In this document: in pieces, positions 8,409 to 17,143 of the stretch | Position numbering within the stretch: position 1 is the stretch's first letter | How the letters are laid out: the number at the start of each line of letters is the position of its first letter | Source: Serratia sp. PL17 | Lineage (GTDB): Bacteria; Pseudomonadota; Gammaproteobacteria; Enterobacterales; Enterobacteriaceae | Direction of reading: 5' to 3' | DNA: 64,000 nt | Assembly (NCBI RefSeq): GCF_017832355.1 | Contig: NZ_JAFIBY010000003.1 | Coordinates: 469,799 to 533,798, forward strand | The notes under the pieces: model-generated | What the model was told of the DNA's origin: nothing | Databases searched by the model: none | What the model saw: the letters and a program-made list of their open reading frames with translations, nothing else | Made by a program: the position numbers and the translations under genes

Positions 8409-9920
8409 ATGCCAACCACTACGCCCTCACGCCTCGAGATGCGCAATATCTCGATCGCCTTTGCCGGATTCAACGCGCTGCAAAACGTCGACTTTACCTT
8501 ACTGGGCGGTTCTACCCATGCGTTGGTCGGGGCTAACGGTGCGGGGAAATCCACACTGATGGCGATCCTGTCCGGTGCACATGATCATTACCGTGGAGAG
8601 ATCTTTATCGACGGCCAAAAAGTGGATATTCATTCGCCACTGCAGGCACGCCAATATGGGATCCACGTGGTGCAGCAAGAAGTGGATGTGGCACTGATCC
8701 CCACGCTGTCAGTGGCGGAAAACATCATGCTCGATTGGCTTAATGAACCGGGCCATCTGCTCAATTGGCCACAGCTGTACCGGCAGGCAGCGCAGTTACT
8801 GGCCCAGTTGGATGTGAACATCAACCTGCGCCAGCGTTTGGCCGACTGTACGCTGGCGGAAAAACAGCAAGTGCTGCTGGCACGCGCACTGTCACACCGT
8901 TGCCGTTTCCTGGTGCTGGATGAACCCACCGCCCCGCTCGATCGCGCCGAGAGCGAACGCCTGTTCCGCGTTGTGCGCCGCCTCCAGTCAGAGGGCATTG
9001 GCATCGTCTTTATTTCACACCGCATTCACGAACTGAGTGAAATCTGCGATCGCTTAACGGTGCTGCGTGATGGCCGCCATGTCAGTGACGATGCCATGCA
9101 AGGCCTGAGTGGCGAGCAGATTGTTGAGAAAATGCTCGGTCACCGGTTGGACGATATCTTCCCGCCACGTCGCCCACCGCACGGATCTCGCCCGTTATTG
9201 CAGGTAGAAAACCTGCACGATCGCCATAAACTGCGCGACATCACGCTGCAACTGCATCAAGGGGAAATCCTCGGTATCGCTGGGTTAGCCGGCGCAGGTA
9301 AAACGGAGCTGTGCAAAGCACTGTTTGGGGCCTCCCCATCCCGCCTTGAGCGCGGAGAACTGCTGGGCAAATCCTGGGCTCCGCGCGCTCCGCACCTCAG
9401 CGTTGAACAAGGGCTGGCACTGGTGCCGGAAGAGCGGCGTAAAGAAGGCATTTTTATCGATGAGGCTATCCCGATGAACCTGAGCGTCAGCGCCGACGAC
9501 AGCTTCTCACGCTGGAGTCTGTTCAGTCGCCGTCAGGAACTGCGCTGGGCGCGGGATATCATGCAACGCCTGAACATTCGTGCTTCTGGCCCTCAACAAC
9601 GGCTGGCAAGGCTGTCCGGCGGCAACCAACAAAAAGTGGCCATTGGCAAATGGCTACGCGGTGATGCCAGCGTGCTGATATTTGATGAGCCGACCAAGGG
9701 CGTGGATATCAAGGCCAAACAAGAGCTTTTCACCCTGATCGACAGCCTGGCACGCGAGGGGAAAGGCATTATCTATGCCTCCGGTGAATTCTCGGAGCTG
9801 GTCGGCCTATGCGATCGCATCTGCGTGCTATGGGATGGGCGAGTCGTGGCGGAACTGAATGCCGCCGATATTGATGAAGAAACCTTATTACTGTATTCCA
9901 CCGGAGGAACCCCAGCGTGA
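8409..9920 (+). CDS. Ribose-type sugar ABC importer, dual ATPase subunit
   Basis: A 503-residue protein of the RbsA/MglA class with two ATP-binding cassettes. The first has Walker A GANGAGKST near residue 41 and LVLDEPTAPLD; its C-loop is degenerate (LAEKQQ in place of SGGQ), which is usual in this class. The second has GLAGAGKTE in place of a canonical Walker A (normal for RbsA-like second domains), LSGGNQQKVAIGKWL and LIFDEPTKGVD. It powers uptake of a pentose-like or modified sugar. It overlaps the permease gene by 4 bp. No Shine-Dalgarno is obvious before the ATG. The upstream met-box array suggests a link to methionine, with a methylthioribose-like substrate as a hypothesis only. Confidence 0.85.
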   Translation: MPTTTPSRLEMRNISIAFAGFNALQNVDFTLLGGSTHALVGANGAGKSTLMAILSGAHDHYRGEIFIDGQKVDIHSPLQARQYGIHVVQQEVDVALIPTLSVAENIMLDWLNEPGHLLNWPQLYRQAAQLLAQLDVNINLRQRLADCTLAEKQQVLLARALSHRCRFLVLDEPTAPLDRAESERLFRVVRRLQSEGIGIVFISHRIHELSEICDRLTVLRDGRHVSDDAMQGLSGEQIVEKMLGHRLDDIFPPRRPPHGSRPLLQVENLHDRHKLRDITLQLHQGEILGIAGLAGAGKTELCKALFGASPSRLERGELLGKSWAPRAPHLSVEQGLALVPEERRKEGIFIDEAIPMNLSVSADDSFSRWSLFSRRQELRWARDIMQRLNIRASGPQQRLARLSGGNQQKVAIGKWLRGDASVLIFDEPTKGVDIKAKQELFTLIDSLAREGKGIIYASGEFSELVGLCDRICVLWDGRVVAELNAADIDEETLLLYSTGGTPA

Positions 9921-10912
9921 GTAAAGAATTATCCCTGCAGAATGCGCAACCCTGGCGCCATCAGCTGTTTGAGTTTCTCTACAAATGGGGGATGTTACTC
10001 ACCGTTGTTGCGTTGATCGCCCTGTTTGGGCTGGCGTCGGACAACTTCCTCGATCCGAACAACATCATCAACATTCTGCGCTCGATCGCCATCGTTACGG
10101 TGATCGCTATCGGCGTGTCCATCTCGCTTTCGGTGGGTGGCTTCGACCTTTCCGTCGGCTCCACCGCTTCACTCGCGAATGCCCTGGTGGTTTCACTGTT
10201 CGTCTGGTACGGCTTCGGCACGACCGGGGCGATTGTGCTGACACTACTGATTTGTACGCTGGTTGGCCTGTTCAACGCCTTCCTGATCGTCGTATTGAAA
10301 ATTCCCGACATGCTGGCGACGCTAGCCAGCCTGTTCGTGATCCAGGGCGTGGCCATGACCTACAGCTACGGCGGGTCAATCACCCAAAACATGCTGCTGC
10401 CGAACGGTGATATGGCTGAAGGCCTGATCCCGGACATTTTCTCCTCCCTGGGCCAGGTACCGGTGATCGTGTTGATCATGCTGGCGGTGACCATCGTGGT
10501 ACAGCTTTTTCTGTCGCTGACCAAGCATGGCCGTCGCATGTACGCTATCGGCGGTAATCCGGAGGCCGCGCGTCTTTCTGGCATTCGCACCGTGCGTTAC
10601 AGGGTTGCTGCCTACGTCATTTCAGCCCTGCTGGCCTCGCTTGGCGGCATATTGTTGGCGTCACGTATCGGATCTTCACAGGTGAACGCCGGCGGCGGTT
10701 ATCTGATGGATGCGGTTGCCGCTGCCTATATTGGTTTCTCGCTGGCAGGCTCCGGCAAACCCAACGCGCTCGGCACATTGGTAGGGGCAGTGATCCTCGG
10801 CGTGTTGCAAAACGGCCTGGTGATGCTTTCCGTGCCCTACTATGCCATGGACATTATCAAAGGTCTGGTATTGGCCCTGGCGTTAGCGATTACCTATATC
10901 CAGAAACGCTGA
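9917..10912 (+). CDS. Ribose-type sugar ABC importer, permease subunit
   Basis: A 331-residue RbsC-like inner-membrane permease with about 8-10 helices and the family signatures SLSVGGFDLSVGS and YAIGGNPEAARLSGI. The start is GTG, sharing 4 bp (GTGA) with the stop of the ATPase gene, and CGGAGGAAC is a clear ribosome site, so the two are translationally coupled. A periplasmic binding protein normally completes this transporter. None follows: a terminator and a Fur-controlled receptor gene come next. Confidence 0.9.
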   Translation: MSKELSLQNAQPWRHQLFEFLYKWGMLLTVVALIALFGLASDNFLDPNNIINILRSIAIVTVIAIGVSISLSVGGFDLSVGSTASLANALVVSLFVWYGFGTTGAIVLTLLICTLVGLFNAFLIVVLKIPDMLATLASLFVIQGVAMTYSYGGSITQNMLLPNGDMAEGLIPDIFSSLGQVPVIVLIMLAVTIVVQLFLSLTKHGRRMYAIGGNPEAARLSGIRTVRYRVAAYVISALLASLGGILLASRIGSSQVNAGGGYLMDAVAAAYIGFSLAGSGKPNALGTLVGAVILGVLQNGLVMLSVPYYAMDIIKGLVLALALAITYIQKR

Positions 10913-10919
10913 TGGCTCC

Positions 10920-10952
10920 ACCGGCGCATACCTTGCTGCGCCGGTTTTCCCT
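10920..10952 (+). terminator. Rho-independent terminator after the sugar ABC operon
   Basis: ACCGGCGCA/TGCGCCGGT stem with an 8-base loop, followed by TTTCCCTTT, a few bases past the permease stop. It closes the operon with no binding-protein gene inside it. Confidence 0.8.
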
Positions 10953-10993
10953 TTAATTCATACGGTTAATGTTTCCCTTCCCTCGCAAACATA

Positions 10994-11016
10994 CAAATGA
11001 TACGAATTATCATTTG
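10994..11016. promoter_or_regulatory. Fur box upstream of the TonB receptor
   Basis: A perfect 9-bp inverted repeat (CAAATGATA / TATCATTTG) around a 5-base centre, with the TGATA/TATCA core of Fur sites. It lies about 150 bp before the receptor ATG and predicts iron repression of the receptor and probably of the binding lipoprotein. Confidence 0.85.
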
Positions 11017-11167
11017 CGTTTACATTCTGTATAAAATCCTTACAATGGCCTGACGAAATACTGACGGAACGACGATCCTCGCAACGACGGGGCACGTTTC
11101 TACTTATTATTCAAACCGTTAAAACGACACTTTGTCGCTTTACATCAGACCAGGAAAGGTTTGCCTC

Positions 11168-13162
11168 ATGGAAAAGCCACGTTATAACCAGCTTACTGCA
11201 CTGATTATTGCCACAATCACCAGCGCCAGCGCTTTCGCTGCGCAACAAGACGCTCAGGACACCATGGTGGTGACCGCTTCCGGTTTCCAACAGAAAATCC
11301 AGGACTCCCCCGCGTCTATTTCTGTGATCCCACGTCAACAAATTGAAGACAAAGCCTACCGTGATATTACCGACGCGTTGAAAGACGTGCCGGGCGTGGT
11401 GGTGGTCGGCGGCGCCAGCAGCAGCGATATCAGTATCCGCGGCATGGCCCCCAAGTACACCCTGATCCTGGTCGACGGCAAACGTGTTGACACCCGTGGC
11501 ACCCGTCCCAACAGCGATAACGCTGGCATCGAACAGGGCTGGCTACCGCCAATGGAAGCCATTGAACGCATTGAAGTGGTACGCGGACCTATGTCTTCAC
11601 TGTATGGCTCTGATGCGATGGGTGGCGTGATCAACGTGATCACCCGCAAAACCTCCAATACTCAGGGCTGGAAAGGTTCACTGCACGGCGATTCCACCTT
11701 CCAGGAAAACAGCAATTCCGGCGATTTGTTCCAGACCAATGCCTATGCCTCCGGCCCGCTGATTGACGGTTTGCTGGGGCTGCGGGTCAATGGTCTGCTG
11801 TCACGCCGCGCCGAGGATAAAATCGTCAATGGCTTCAATGAACAGCGCATGCGCAGCGGTACCGCGGTATTCAGCCTGACGCCAAACGAACAGAACGATT
11901 TTGATTTTGAAATTGGCCGCTCTTTGCAAGATCGTAACAGTACGCCTGGTAAATCCATGGCGACCGAAAACTGCCGCAATAAGAAATGTACGCCTAACCG
12001 CGCCAGTGACAGCCTTTACACCCGAACCAACTACGCTGTAACCCACAACGGCTATTATGACTTCGGCAATACCACCAGCTACATTCAACGCGAAGAAACC
12101 AATAACCCAGGCCGTAATATGAAGATGTATAACACCATCTTCAACACCCAAAACCAGTTCGAACTGGGCGCTCACATGTTGAACATCGGCGGTCAGTACC
12201 GTTACGAAAAATTGAGTGACGGTGGCAACCAGATGGAAGCGGCAGATAAGTTGAACAAACTGACGCGCTGGAGCTGGGCGCTGTTTGCCGAAGACGAATG
12301 GGCGATGACCAACGACTTCAGCCTGACCAGCGGCATCCGTATGGATCAGGACCAGAACTACGGCAATCACTGGACGCCACGCATGTACGGCGTCTGGCAC
12401 CTGACTGAACAGTTTACCTTGAAAGGCGGCGTTTCCGCCGGCTATCGCTCACCGGATTTGCGTCAATCCTCCGCCGGTTGGGGGCAAATCACCGGCGGTG
12501 GCCGCACATCAATCATTATCGGTAACCCGGATCTGAAGCCAGAAAAGAGCCTGAGCGAAGAAATCGGTATCATGTGGGATAACCTGCAGGGCCTGAACGC
12601 CAGCATCACCCTGTTTAACACCGACTTCAAAGATAAAATCACCGAAGTCCGTCGCTGCGACAGCGGTGATGGCGACGCACAGTGTATGATCGGCAACACG
12701 CCGTATTACTTTATCAGCGACCGTACTAACGTCGATAAAGCCAATATGCGCGGTGTGGAAACCACTTTCGGGTGGGAAATCACCAAAGACTGGCAGTTGA
12801 CCACCAACTATACCTACACAACCTCTGAACAGAAGAGTGGGGATTTCCAGGGCAAACCGCTAAACCAGATGCCGAAGCATATGATTAACAGCGTATTGGA
12901 CTGGCAGGCCACTCACGACGTCAGCCTGTGGTCCCGCGTTAACTTCCGCAGCAAGACTTCAGACTATATGAGCCGTTCGTCGATGGCTAAAAGCACACCG
13001 TCTTACACCTTTGTTGACGCCGGCCTCAGCTACCAGGCGAATAAAAACCTGATGGTCACCGGTGGGGTGTACAACATCCTCGACAAGACTGTCGATTATG
13101 ATAACTACGGCACCACGCTCGATGGCCGCCGTTACACCGTCGGCATGACCTACAACTTCTAA
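11168..13162 (+). CDS. TonB-dependent catecholate-type siderophore receptor
   Basis: A 664-residue outer-membrane receptor. A signal peptide ends about residue 23 (ASAFA|AQQD) and a TonB box follows (DTMVVTAS). The plug domain has IPRQQIEDKAYRDITDALKD and VEVVRGPMSSLYGSDAMGGVINV, and a 22-strand barrel ends in the terminal Phe (GMTYNF). Overall it looks like the FepA/CirA/IrgA/VctA group that takes up catechol siderophores. The start at 11168 has AGGAAAGG before it; the longer frame from TTG 11132 has no support. The Fur box upstream and the siderophore-binding lipoprotein downstream fit this role. The exact siderophore cannot be told from sequence. Confidence 0.88.
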   Translation: MEKPRYNQLTALIIATITSASAFAAQQDAQDTMVVTASGFQQKIQDSPASISVIPRQQIEDKAYRDITDALKDVPGVVVVGGASSSDISIRGMAPKYTLILVDGKRVDTRGTRPNSDNAGIEQGWLPPMEAIERIEVVRGPMSSLYGSDAMGGVINVITRKTSNTQGWKGSLHGDSTFQENSNSGDLFQTNAYASGPLIDGLLGLRVNGLLSRRAEDKIVNGFNEQRMRSGTAVFSLTPNEQNDFDFEIGRSLQDRNSTPGKSMATENCRNKKCTPNRASDSLYTRTNYAVTHNGYYDFGNTTSYIQREETNNPGRNMKMYNTIFNTQNQFELGAHMLNIGGQYRYEKLSDGGNQMEAADKLNKLTRWSWALFAEDEWAMTNDFSLTSGIRMDQDQNYGNHWTPRMYGVWHLTEQFTLKGGVSAGYRSPDLRQSSAGWGQITGGGRTSIIIGNPDLKPEKSLSEEIGIMWDNLQGLNASITLFNTDFKDKITEVRRCDSGDGDAQCMIGNTPYYFISDRTNVDKANMRGVETTFGWEITKDWQLTTNYTYTTSEQKSGDFQGKPLNQMPKHMINSVLDWQATHDVSLWSRVNFRSKTSDYMSRSSMAKSTPSYTFVDAGLSYQANKNLMVTGGVYNILDKTVDYDNYGTTLDGRRYTVGMTYNF

Positions 13163-13170
13163 TGCCACAC

Positions 13171-13201
13171 AGGGCGCGCACTCACACTGCGCGCCCTTTT
13201 T
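13171..13201 (+). terminator. Terminator between the receptor and binding-protein genes
   Basis: AGGGCGCGCA/TGCGCGCCCT 10-bp stem with a 6-base loop and a run of five T. It lies between two genes that probably share the Fur promoter, so it may lower expression of the second gene rather than end the operon fully. Confidence 0.8.
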
Positions 13202-13226
13202 GTCACCTCTACCCAAGGAAGCCACA

Positions 13227-14174
13227 ATGACTTTACGTCGTTCCCCTCTGGTTATCGCCTTGCTGGCCTGCATGGCGTTGGCAGGCTGTACCAACAAAAC
13301 CCGCACCGCAGCCCCCGATGCCCCGGCGACGGTCAGTTTTCAACACCTTAACGGTACCACCGACGTGAAAAAGCACCCTCAGCGCGTGGTCGTTCTGGAC
13401 TATGCGTCGCTGGAAACACTGCAGCTGCTGGGTGTCGAACCACTGGCACTACCGGGCAACCGCACCATGCTGCCGGACAGCCTAAAGCAGTACCAAGATG
13501 CCAAATACCTCAACGCCGGTACGCTGTTTGAACCAGACATGGCTACGCTACGTGCGGCCAAACCGGACCTGATCCTGATTGCCGGTCGCTCTTCCAAGGC
13601 GTATGCCGAACTCAGTGGCATCGCGCCGACGTTAAATATGGCGGTTGATCCACAAGATCAACTGGGTAGCCTGAAGCAACGCACACTGCAATTGGGTGAA
13701 TTGTTCGATAAACAGCAGCAAGCGCAAGCCGCCGTCGACAAACTGGACGCCGAAATAGCAGCAATCAAGCCGCAGGTAGCCAAAGCCGGGCGTGGTCTGG
13801 TGGTACTGTTCTCCGGCGGGAAGATCAGCGCTTATGCGCCTAAAAGCCGCTTCAGCTTCACCTATGATGCCCTTGGGTTCAAATCAGCATTACAAAGCGA
13901 AAATCCCGATGTGCGTGGCAACAAACTGACACCCGAGCAGGTCGCTAAGTTGAATCCAGACTGGTTATTTATCATCGACCGTGACGCGGCAACCGGCCGT
14001 CCGAACGCCGTTGCGCCACAGAAGATACTCACCGGCACGGCACTGAAAAACACCGTTGCGGTCAAGAAAGGCCAGGTGGTGTATTTACCGGCGGCTGAGG
14101 TGTATCTGTCAGGTGGCATTATCACTAGCCAACATATCGTCGAACGCGTCGCTGACGCGCTGAATAAGAAGTAA
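13227..14174 (+). CDS. Iron-siderophore ABC transporter binding lipoprotein
   Basis: A 315-residue lipoprotein with lipobox LALAGC-type cleavage (MALAGC, Cys about residue 21) and a class III periplasmic binding-protein fold (FepB/CeuE/VctP/FatB group). HPQRVVVLDYASLETLQLLGV and LRAAKPDLILIAGRSS are typical of its N-lobe, and it ends with QHIVERVADALN. It would hand a ferric siderophore from the receptor upstream to the permease and ATPase encoded on the other strand. The start at 13227 follows CAAGGAAGCCACA; the frame from TTG 13200 lies inside the terminator and is not used. The ABC subunits converge on it rather than follow it. Confidence 0.88.
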   Translation: MTLRRSPLVIALLACMALAGCTNKTRTAAPDAPATVSFQHLNGTTDVKKHPQRVVVLDYASLETLQLLGVEPLALPGNRTMLPDSLKQYQDAKYLNAGTLFEPDMATLRAAKPDLILIAGRSSKAYAELSGIAPTLNMAVDPQDQLGSLKQRTLQLGELFDKQQQAQAAVDKLDAEIAAIKPQVAKAGRGLVVLFSGGKISAYAPKSRFSFTYDALGFKSALQSENPDVRGNKLTPEQVAKLNPDWLFIIDRDAATGRPNAVAPQKILTGTALKNTVAVKKGQVVYLPAAEVYLSGGIITSQHIVERVADALNKK

Positions 14175-14311
14175 ATAAACAGGCGCGGTGATACCCTAAT
14201 ACGGGTCAGCTAAGCCTGACTGGCATTTTTTATTCGGTCTCTGTAGGTTCAGTGTAAGTAGAATTGCCATAAATATCTTATCTTTCTCTGTAGCCACAAT
14301 GAATGGCAATT

Positions 14312-14801
14312 GGAGGGGCCGAAGGCGCGGCCCCTCCACCCGCGCCTTCGCTTAACACCGTCAGCCCTTCGGGTCCCCTCGCTGCACCTGCGTTGTCGGG
14401 CGGGTCGGCTACGACAAACGTCCCTGTTAGTCTCGCCTCAACCGGCCTTCCCTGGCCGATTGCCCCTGACAACGCCGTCTTGCTCGGCAGCCGGTGATGC
14501 GCACCAAGGTCAACCCCCGCATTGACAACCACTGGGCAACCTATGCCCTCAGAGTGACGTTGCGCGATGAAAGACAGTGAACATGATGGGATGAGCACGG
14601 GGTTGGGCGCCCTGAAGACGTCGAACGCAAGAACAACGCATAGGCGAAACCGCCATGGACGGCGGTTTCAGGCGAGACAGGCAGGGACGCCTGTCGTAGC
14701 CGGCCGTGATGCGGTGTGATGAAGTGAGAGCCGTTGGCGCAGCCAACCGTCTGAGTGGGCAAGAGCGCAGGTTGCAAGGGGCCGCGCTTACGGCCCCTTG
14801 C
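14312..14801. repeat. Composite GC-rich inverted-repeat element
   Basis: A roughly 490-bp GC-rich segment between convergent genes. Each end carries a strong hairpin around GGGGCCG/CGGCCCC (14312-14337, 10-bp stem; 14774-14801, 11-bp stem). Inside, 14402-14456 and 14651-14706 are imperfect inverted copies: GGCTACGACA-GTCCCTG-TCTCGCCT on one strand and AGGCGAGACAGGCAGGGAC-TGTCGTAGCC read the other way. The open frames across it have low complexity and no ribosome sites. The structure suggests an interspersed repeat or the fused remains of two divergent copies. No second copy was seen in this window. Confidence 0.65.
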
Positions 14802-14919
14802 TCGGTCGAGGCGCATGAGCCTCATGGTGCTTCGCGCGCTTATCGACCGAAAATAACGTTGAACTCGCTAAAGAACATCTTAACCGATCGGTATTCCGAC
14901 GATGCCGGGCCTTTTGGGC

Positions 14920-15708
14920 TTATATCGCGGGCTGGCTCACCAATCCGTCGATCAACACCTGGGGTGTCCCCTGCGAACAACGCTCAATGCGCCCGCGAAC
15001 ACCATAGACACGCGCCAAACTCTGTGGCGTGATCACCTCTTCTGGCGCACCGTCAGCAATCAATTCGCCGTCTTGTAACATCAATACATGATCACCATGG
15101 CGCAAGGCTATGTTGATGTCATGCACCACCACCACCGTGATGATATTGCGTTTACGGGTTTCTTTACGTACCAAATCCATCACGTGGAACTGGTAGTTAA
15201 GATCGAGTGCGCTCAGCGGCTCATCCAGCAGCAATAAGGACGGCTGACGGATCAACGACTGTGCCAATCCAACCAACTGCTTCTGACCGCCCGAAAGCTG
15301 ATCGAGATAACTCAATGCCAAATGGGCAATGCCAAGCTGCTCAAGCAGCGCCATGACTTCCGCCTCACTGCCGGCGTTGCTGCGGCCACCCGAGGCACGT
15401 TGCGCCACGATGATTGACTCCAGCACGTGCAAATGCACCCCAGCGGGCAGTGATTGCGGCAAATACACGACCTTTTCTGCCCGGCGGGCAAAAGGGATCT
15501 GCATCAGATCGATGTCGTCCAGCCACAGTTGCCCCTGTGCTGGGTTCAACCCGGCCAGTGAACGCAGCAGCGTCGATTTTCCGCTGCCGTTTGGCCCCAG
15601 CAGCACGGTAATTTGGCCACGAGGCAGCATGGGAACCGCCAGATCGGTGATCACCTGACGCTTCGGGTAACCAGCGGAGAAGTGCTCAATACGCAATCCC
15701 TGATTCAT
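14920..15708 (-). CDS. Iron-siderophore ABC transporter ATPase
   Basis: A 262-residue FecE/FepC/BtuD-like ATP-binding subunit. Walker A is GPNGSGKSTLL (residues about 38-48), followed by YLPQSL for the Q-loop, LSGGQKQLVGLAQSL as signature, LLLLDEPLSALDL as Walker B, and VVVHDINIALRHGD for the switch His. It ends in a 30-residue tail. Its start overlaps the end of the permease gene by 4 bp, so the two are coupled. Together with the plus-strand receptor and lipoprotein it makes a full uptake route. Confidence 0.9.
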   Translation of the reverse strand: MNQGLRIEHFSAGYPKRQVITDLAVPMLPRGQITVLLGPNGSGKSTLLRSLAGLNPAQGQLWLDDIDLMQIPFARRAEKVVYLPQSLPAGVHLHVLESIIVAQRASGGRSNAGSEAEVMALLEQLGIAHLALSYLDQLSGGQKQLVGLAQSLIRQPSLLLLDEPLSALDLNYQFHVMDLVRKETRKRNIITVVVVHDINIALRHGDHVLMLQDGELIADGAPEEVITPQSLARVYGVRGRIERCSQGTPQVLIDGLVSQPAI

Positions 15709-16787
15709 ACATTACCCCGGTGACGCAGAATAATACTCAGGAAGAACGGCACGCCCACCAGCGAGGTGACGATACCGACCGGAATGATAATGCCCGGGAT
15801 CAGGTTTTTAGACGCCACAGAGGCCATCGACAGCACCAGCGCGCCAATCAGCGCACTGGCCGGCAGATAGAAACGGTGATCTTCACCGAAAATCATGCGC
15901 GCGATATGCGGTGCCACCAGGCCGATAAAGCCAATCGGGCCAACAAAGGCAACCGCTAATGCAGAAAGAATACTGATACGCAACAACGTGGTCAGGCGCA
16001 GCCGGCGCACGTCGATACCGAAACTTACCGCCCGATCCTCACCCAAACGCAGTGCGGTCAACTTCCACGAGCTCATCATCGATAACGGCAACAACACGGC
16101 AAATACACCAAGCAGAATACCCAACTTGTCCCATGAAGCACGCGCCAGGCTGCCCATGGTCCAGAACACCAGCCCCTGCAACGTATCTTCGCTGGCAATA
16201 AATTGCATCATGGAAACCAGTGCATTAAAGGTGAACACCAACGCAATGCCAAACAGCACCACGCCAGACGTCGCAACACGTGTCCAGCGCGTAATGCCAT
16301 CGAGCATCAGTGCCGCAAACAGGGCAAAAATAAACGCGTTGGCGGAGATAAACCATTGGTCCGGTATGCCAGGTACGCCAATGCCCAACACGATAGCCAG
16401 AGCCGCACCGAACGCCGCAGCGGACGAAACGCCAAGGGTAAACGGGCTGGCAAGCGGATTGTTCAAGATGGTTTGCATTTCTGCGCCAGCCAAGCCAAGC
16501 GCAAACCCGACCACCACGGCCATCAATGCATAAGGCAAACGGATATCCCAGACGATCACCCGCGTACCGGCATCTGCCGCCGCAGGGTCAATCAGCGTTT
16601 GCCACAAGGAGGACAGTGAAAGCCCGGAAGGCCCCATGGTAAAGTCCAGCAGCAGCGAACCCAAAATCGCCAGTGCCAGCACCCCCATCATCAATAAACG
16701 GTGACGGAGAATATGGTGATAACGCCCCATCACATTGACGCTGGGTTGCCCCTTGGTCCCAGGGATAGGATCGGTGGATACGCTCAT
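15705..16787 (-). CDS. Iron-siderophore ABC transporter permease (FecCD family)
   Basis: A 360-residue permease with about nine to ten helices. VWDIRLPYALMAVVVGFALGLAGAEMQTILNNPLASPFTLG is the FecCD core and GFIGLVAPHIARMIFGEDHR holds the coupling helix for the ATPase. There is only one permease gene where many catecholate systems have two, so a homodimer like BtuC or HmuU is likely. About 35 extra N-terminal residues precede the first helix; an internal ATG at MGRYHHIL is an alternative start. A Fur box lies 87 bp upstream. Confidence 0.9.
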   Translation of the reverse strand: MSVSTDPIPGTKGQPSVNVMGRYHHILRHRLLMMGVLALAILGSLLLDFTMGPSGLSLSSLWQTLIDPAAADAGTRVIVWDIRLPYALMAVVVGFALGLAGAEMQTILNNPLASPFTLGVSSAAAFGAALAIVLGIGVPGIPDQWFISANAFIFALFAALMLDGITRWTRVATSGVVLFGIALVFTFNALVSMMQFIASEDTLQGLVFWTMGSLARASWDKLGILLGVFAVLLPLSMMSSWKLTALRLGEDRAVSFGIDVRRLRLTTLLRISILSALAVAFVGPIGFIGLVAPHIARMIFGEDHRFYLPASALIGALVLSMASVASKNLIPGIIIPVGIVTSLVGVPFFLSIILRHRGNV

Positions 16788-17143
16788 TATTTCGGATACC
16801 TGTTACGACAATGACCATCGCGGCTGCAAACGGCCGCTTGAACCTGATAAGCAGCCGATAACAATAAAGCAAACGATAATACTTATCAATCATATCAATA
16901 GCTATTAGCTGTCATATAAAGATGTAACACTTTATTTTATAACGCTATTCACCCAATCCCCCCGATAACCCCGTGAAAGCACGCAGGGTTAACAATTCCG
17001 AAAGTGAGGCCCCACCCCGCCTGGCTGTGACAAATCGCAACGAAACCACATAGAATCCGAAGCCTGACCGCCAAACGGCGTGCCAATCGCGCCAAGCTCG
17101 CTCTTTAAGGCTTATTGGCGAGGTCCTGATTAATGAGGCTGCA
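16788..17143. promoter_or_regulatory. Divergent region with a Fur box (16874-16888)
   Basis: A 356-bp AT-rich gap. CGATAAT-A-CTTATCA at 16874-16888 fits the 7-1-7 Fur pattern (TGATAAG-T-ATTATCG on the minus strand) and should control the permease-ATPase pair. The half next to the GGDEF gene shows no site I can name. Confidence 0.75.

Noticed and set aside
14278..14825. Several open frames inside the GC-rich repeat element
   Set aside because: Low-complexity Ala/Pro/Arg-rich translations, no ribosome sites, and they follow the hairpins and inverted repeats, so I treat the segment as a repeat.
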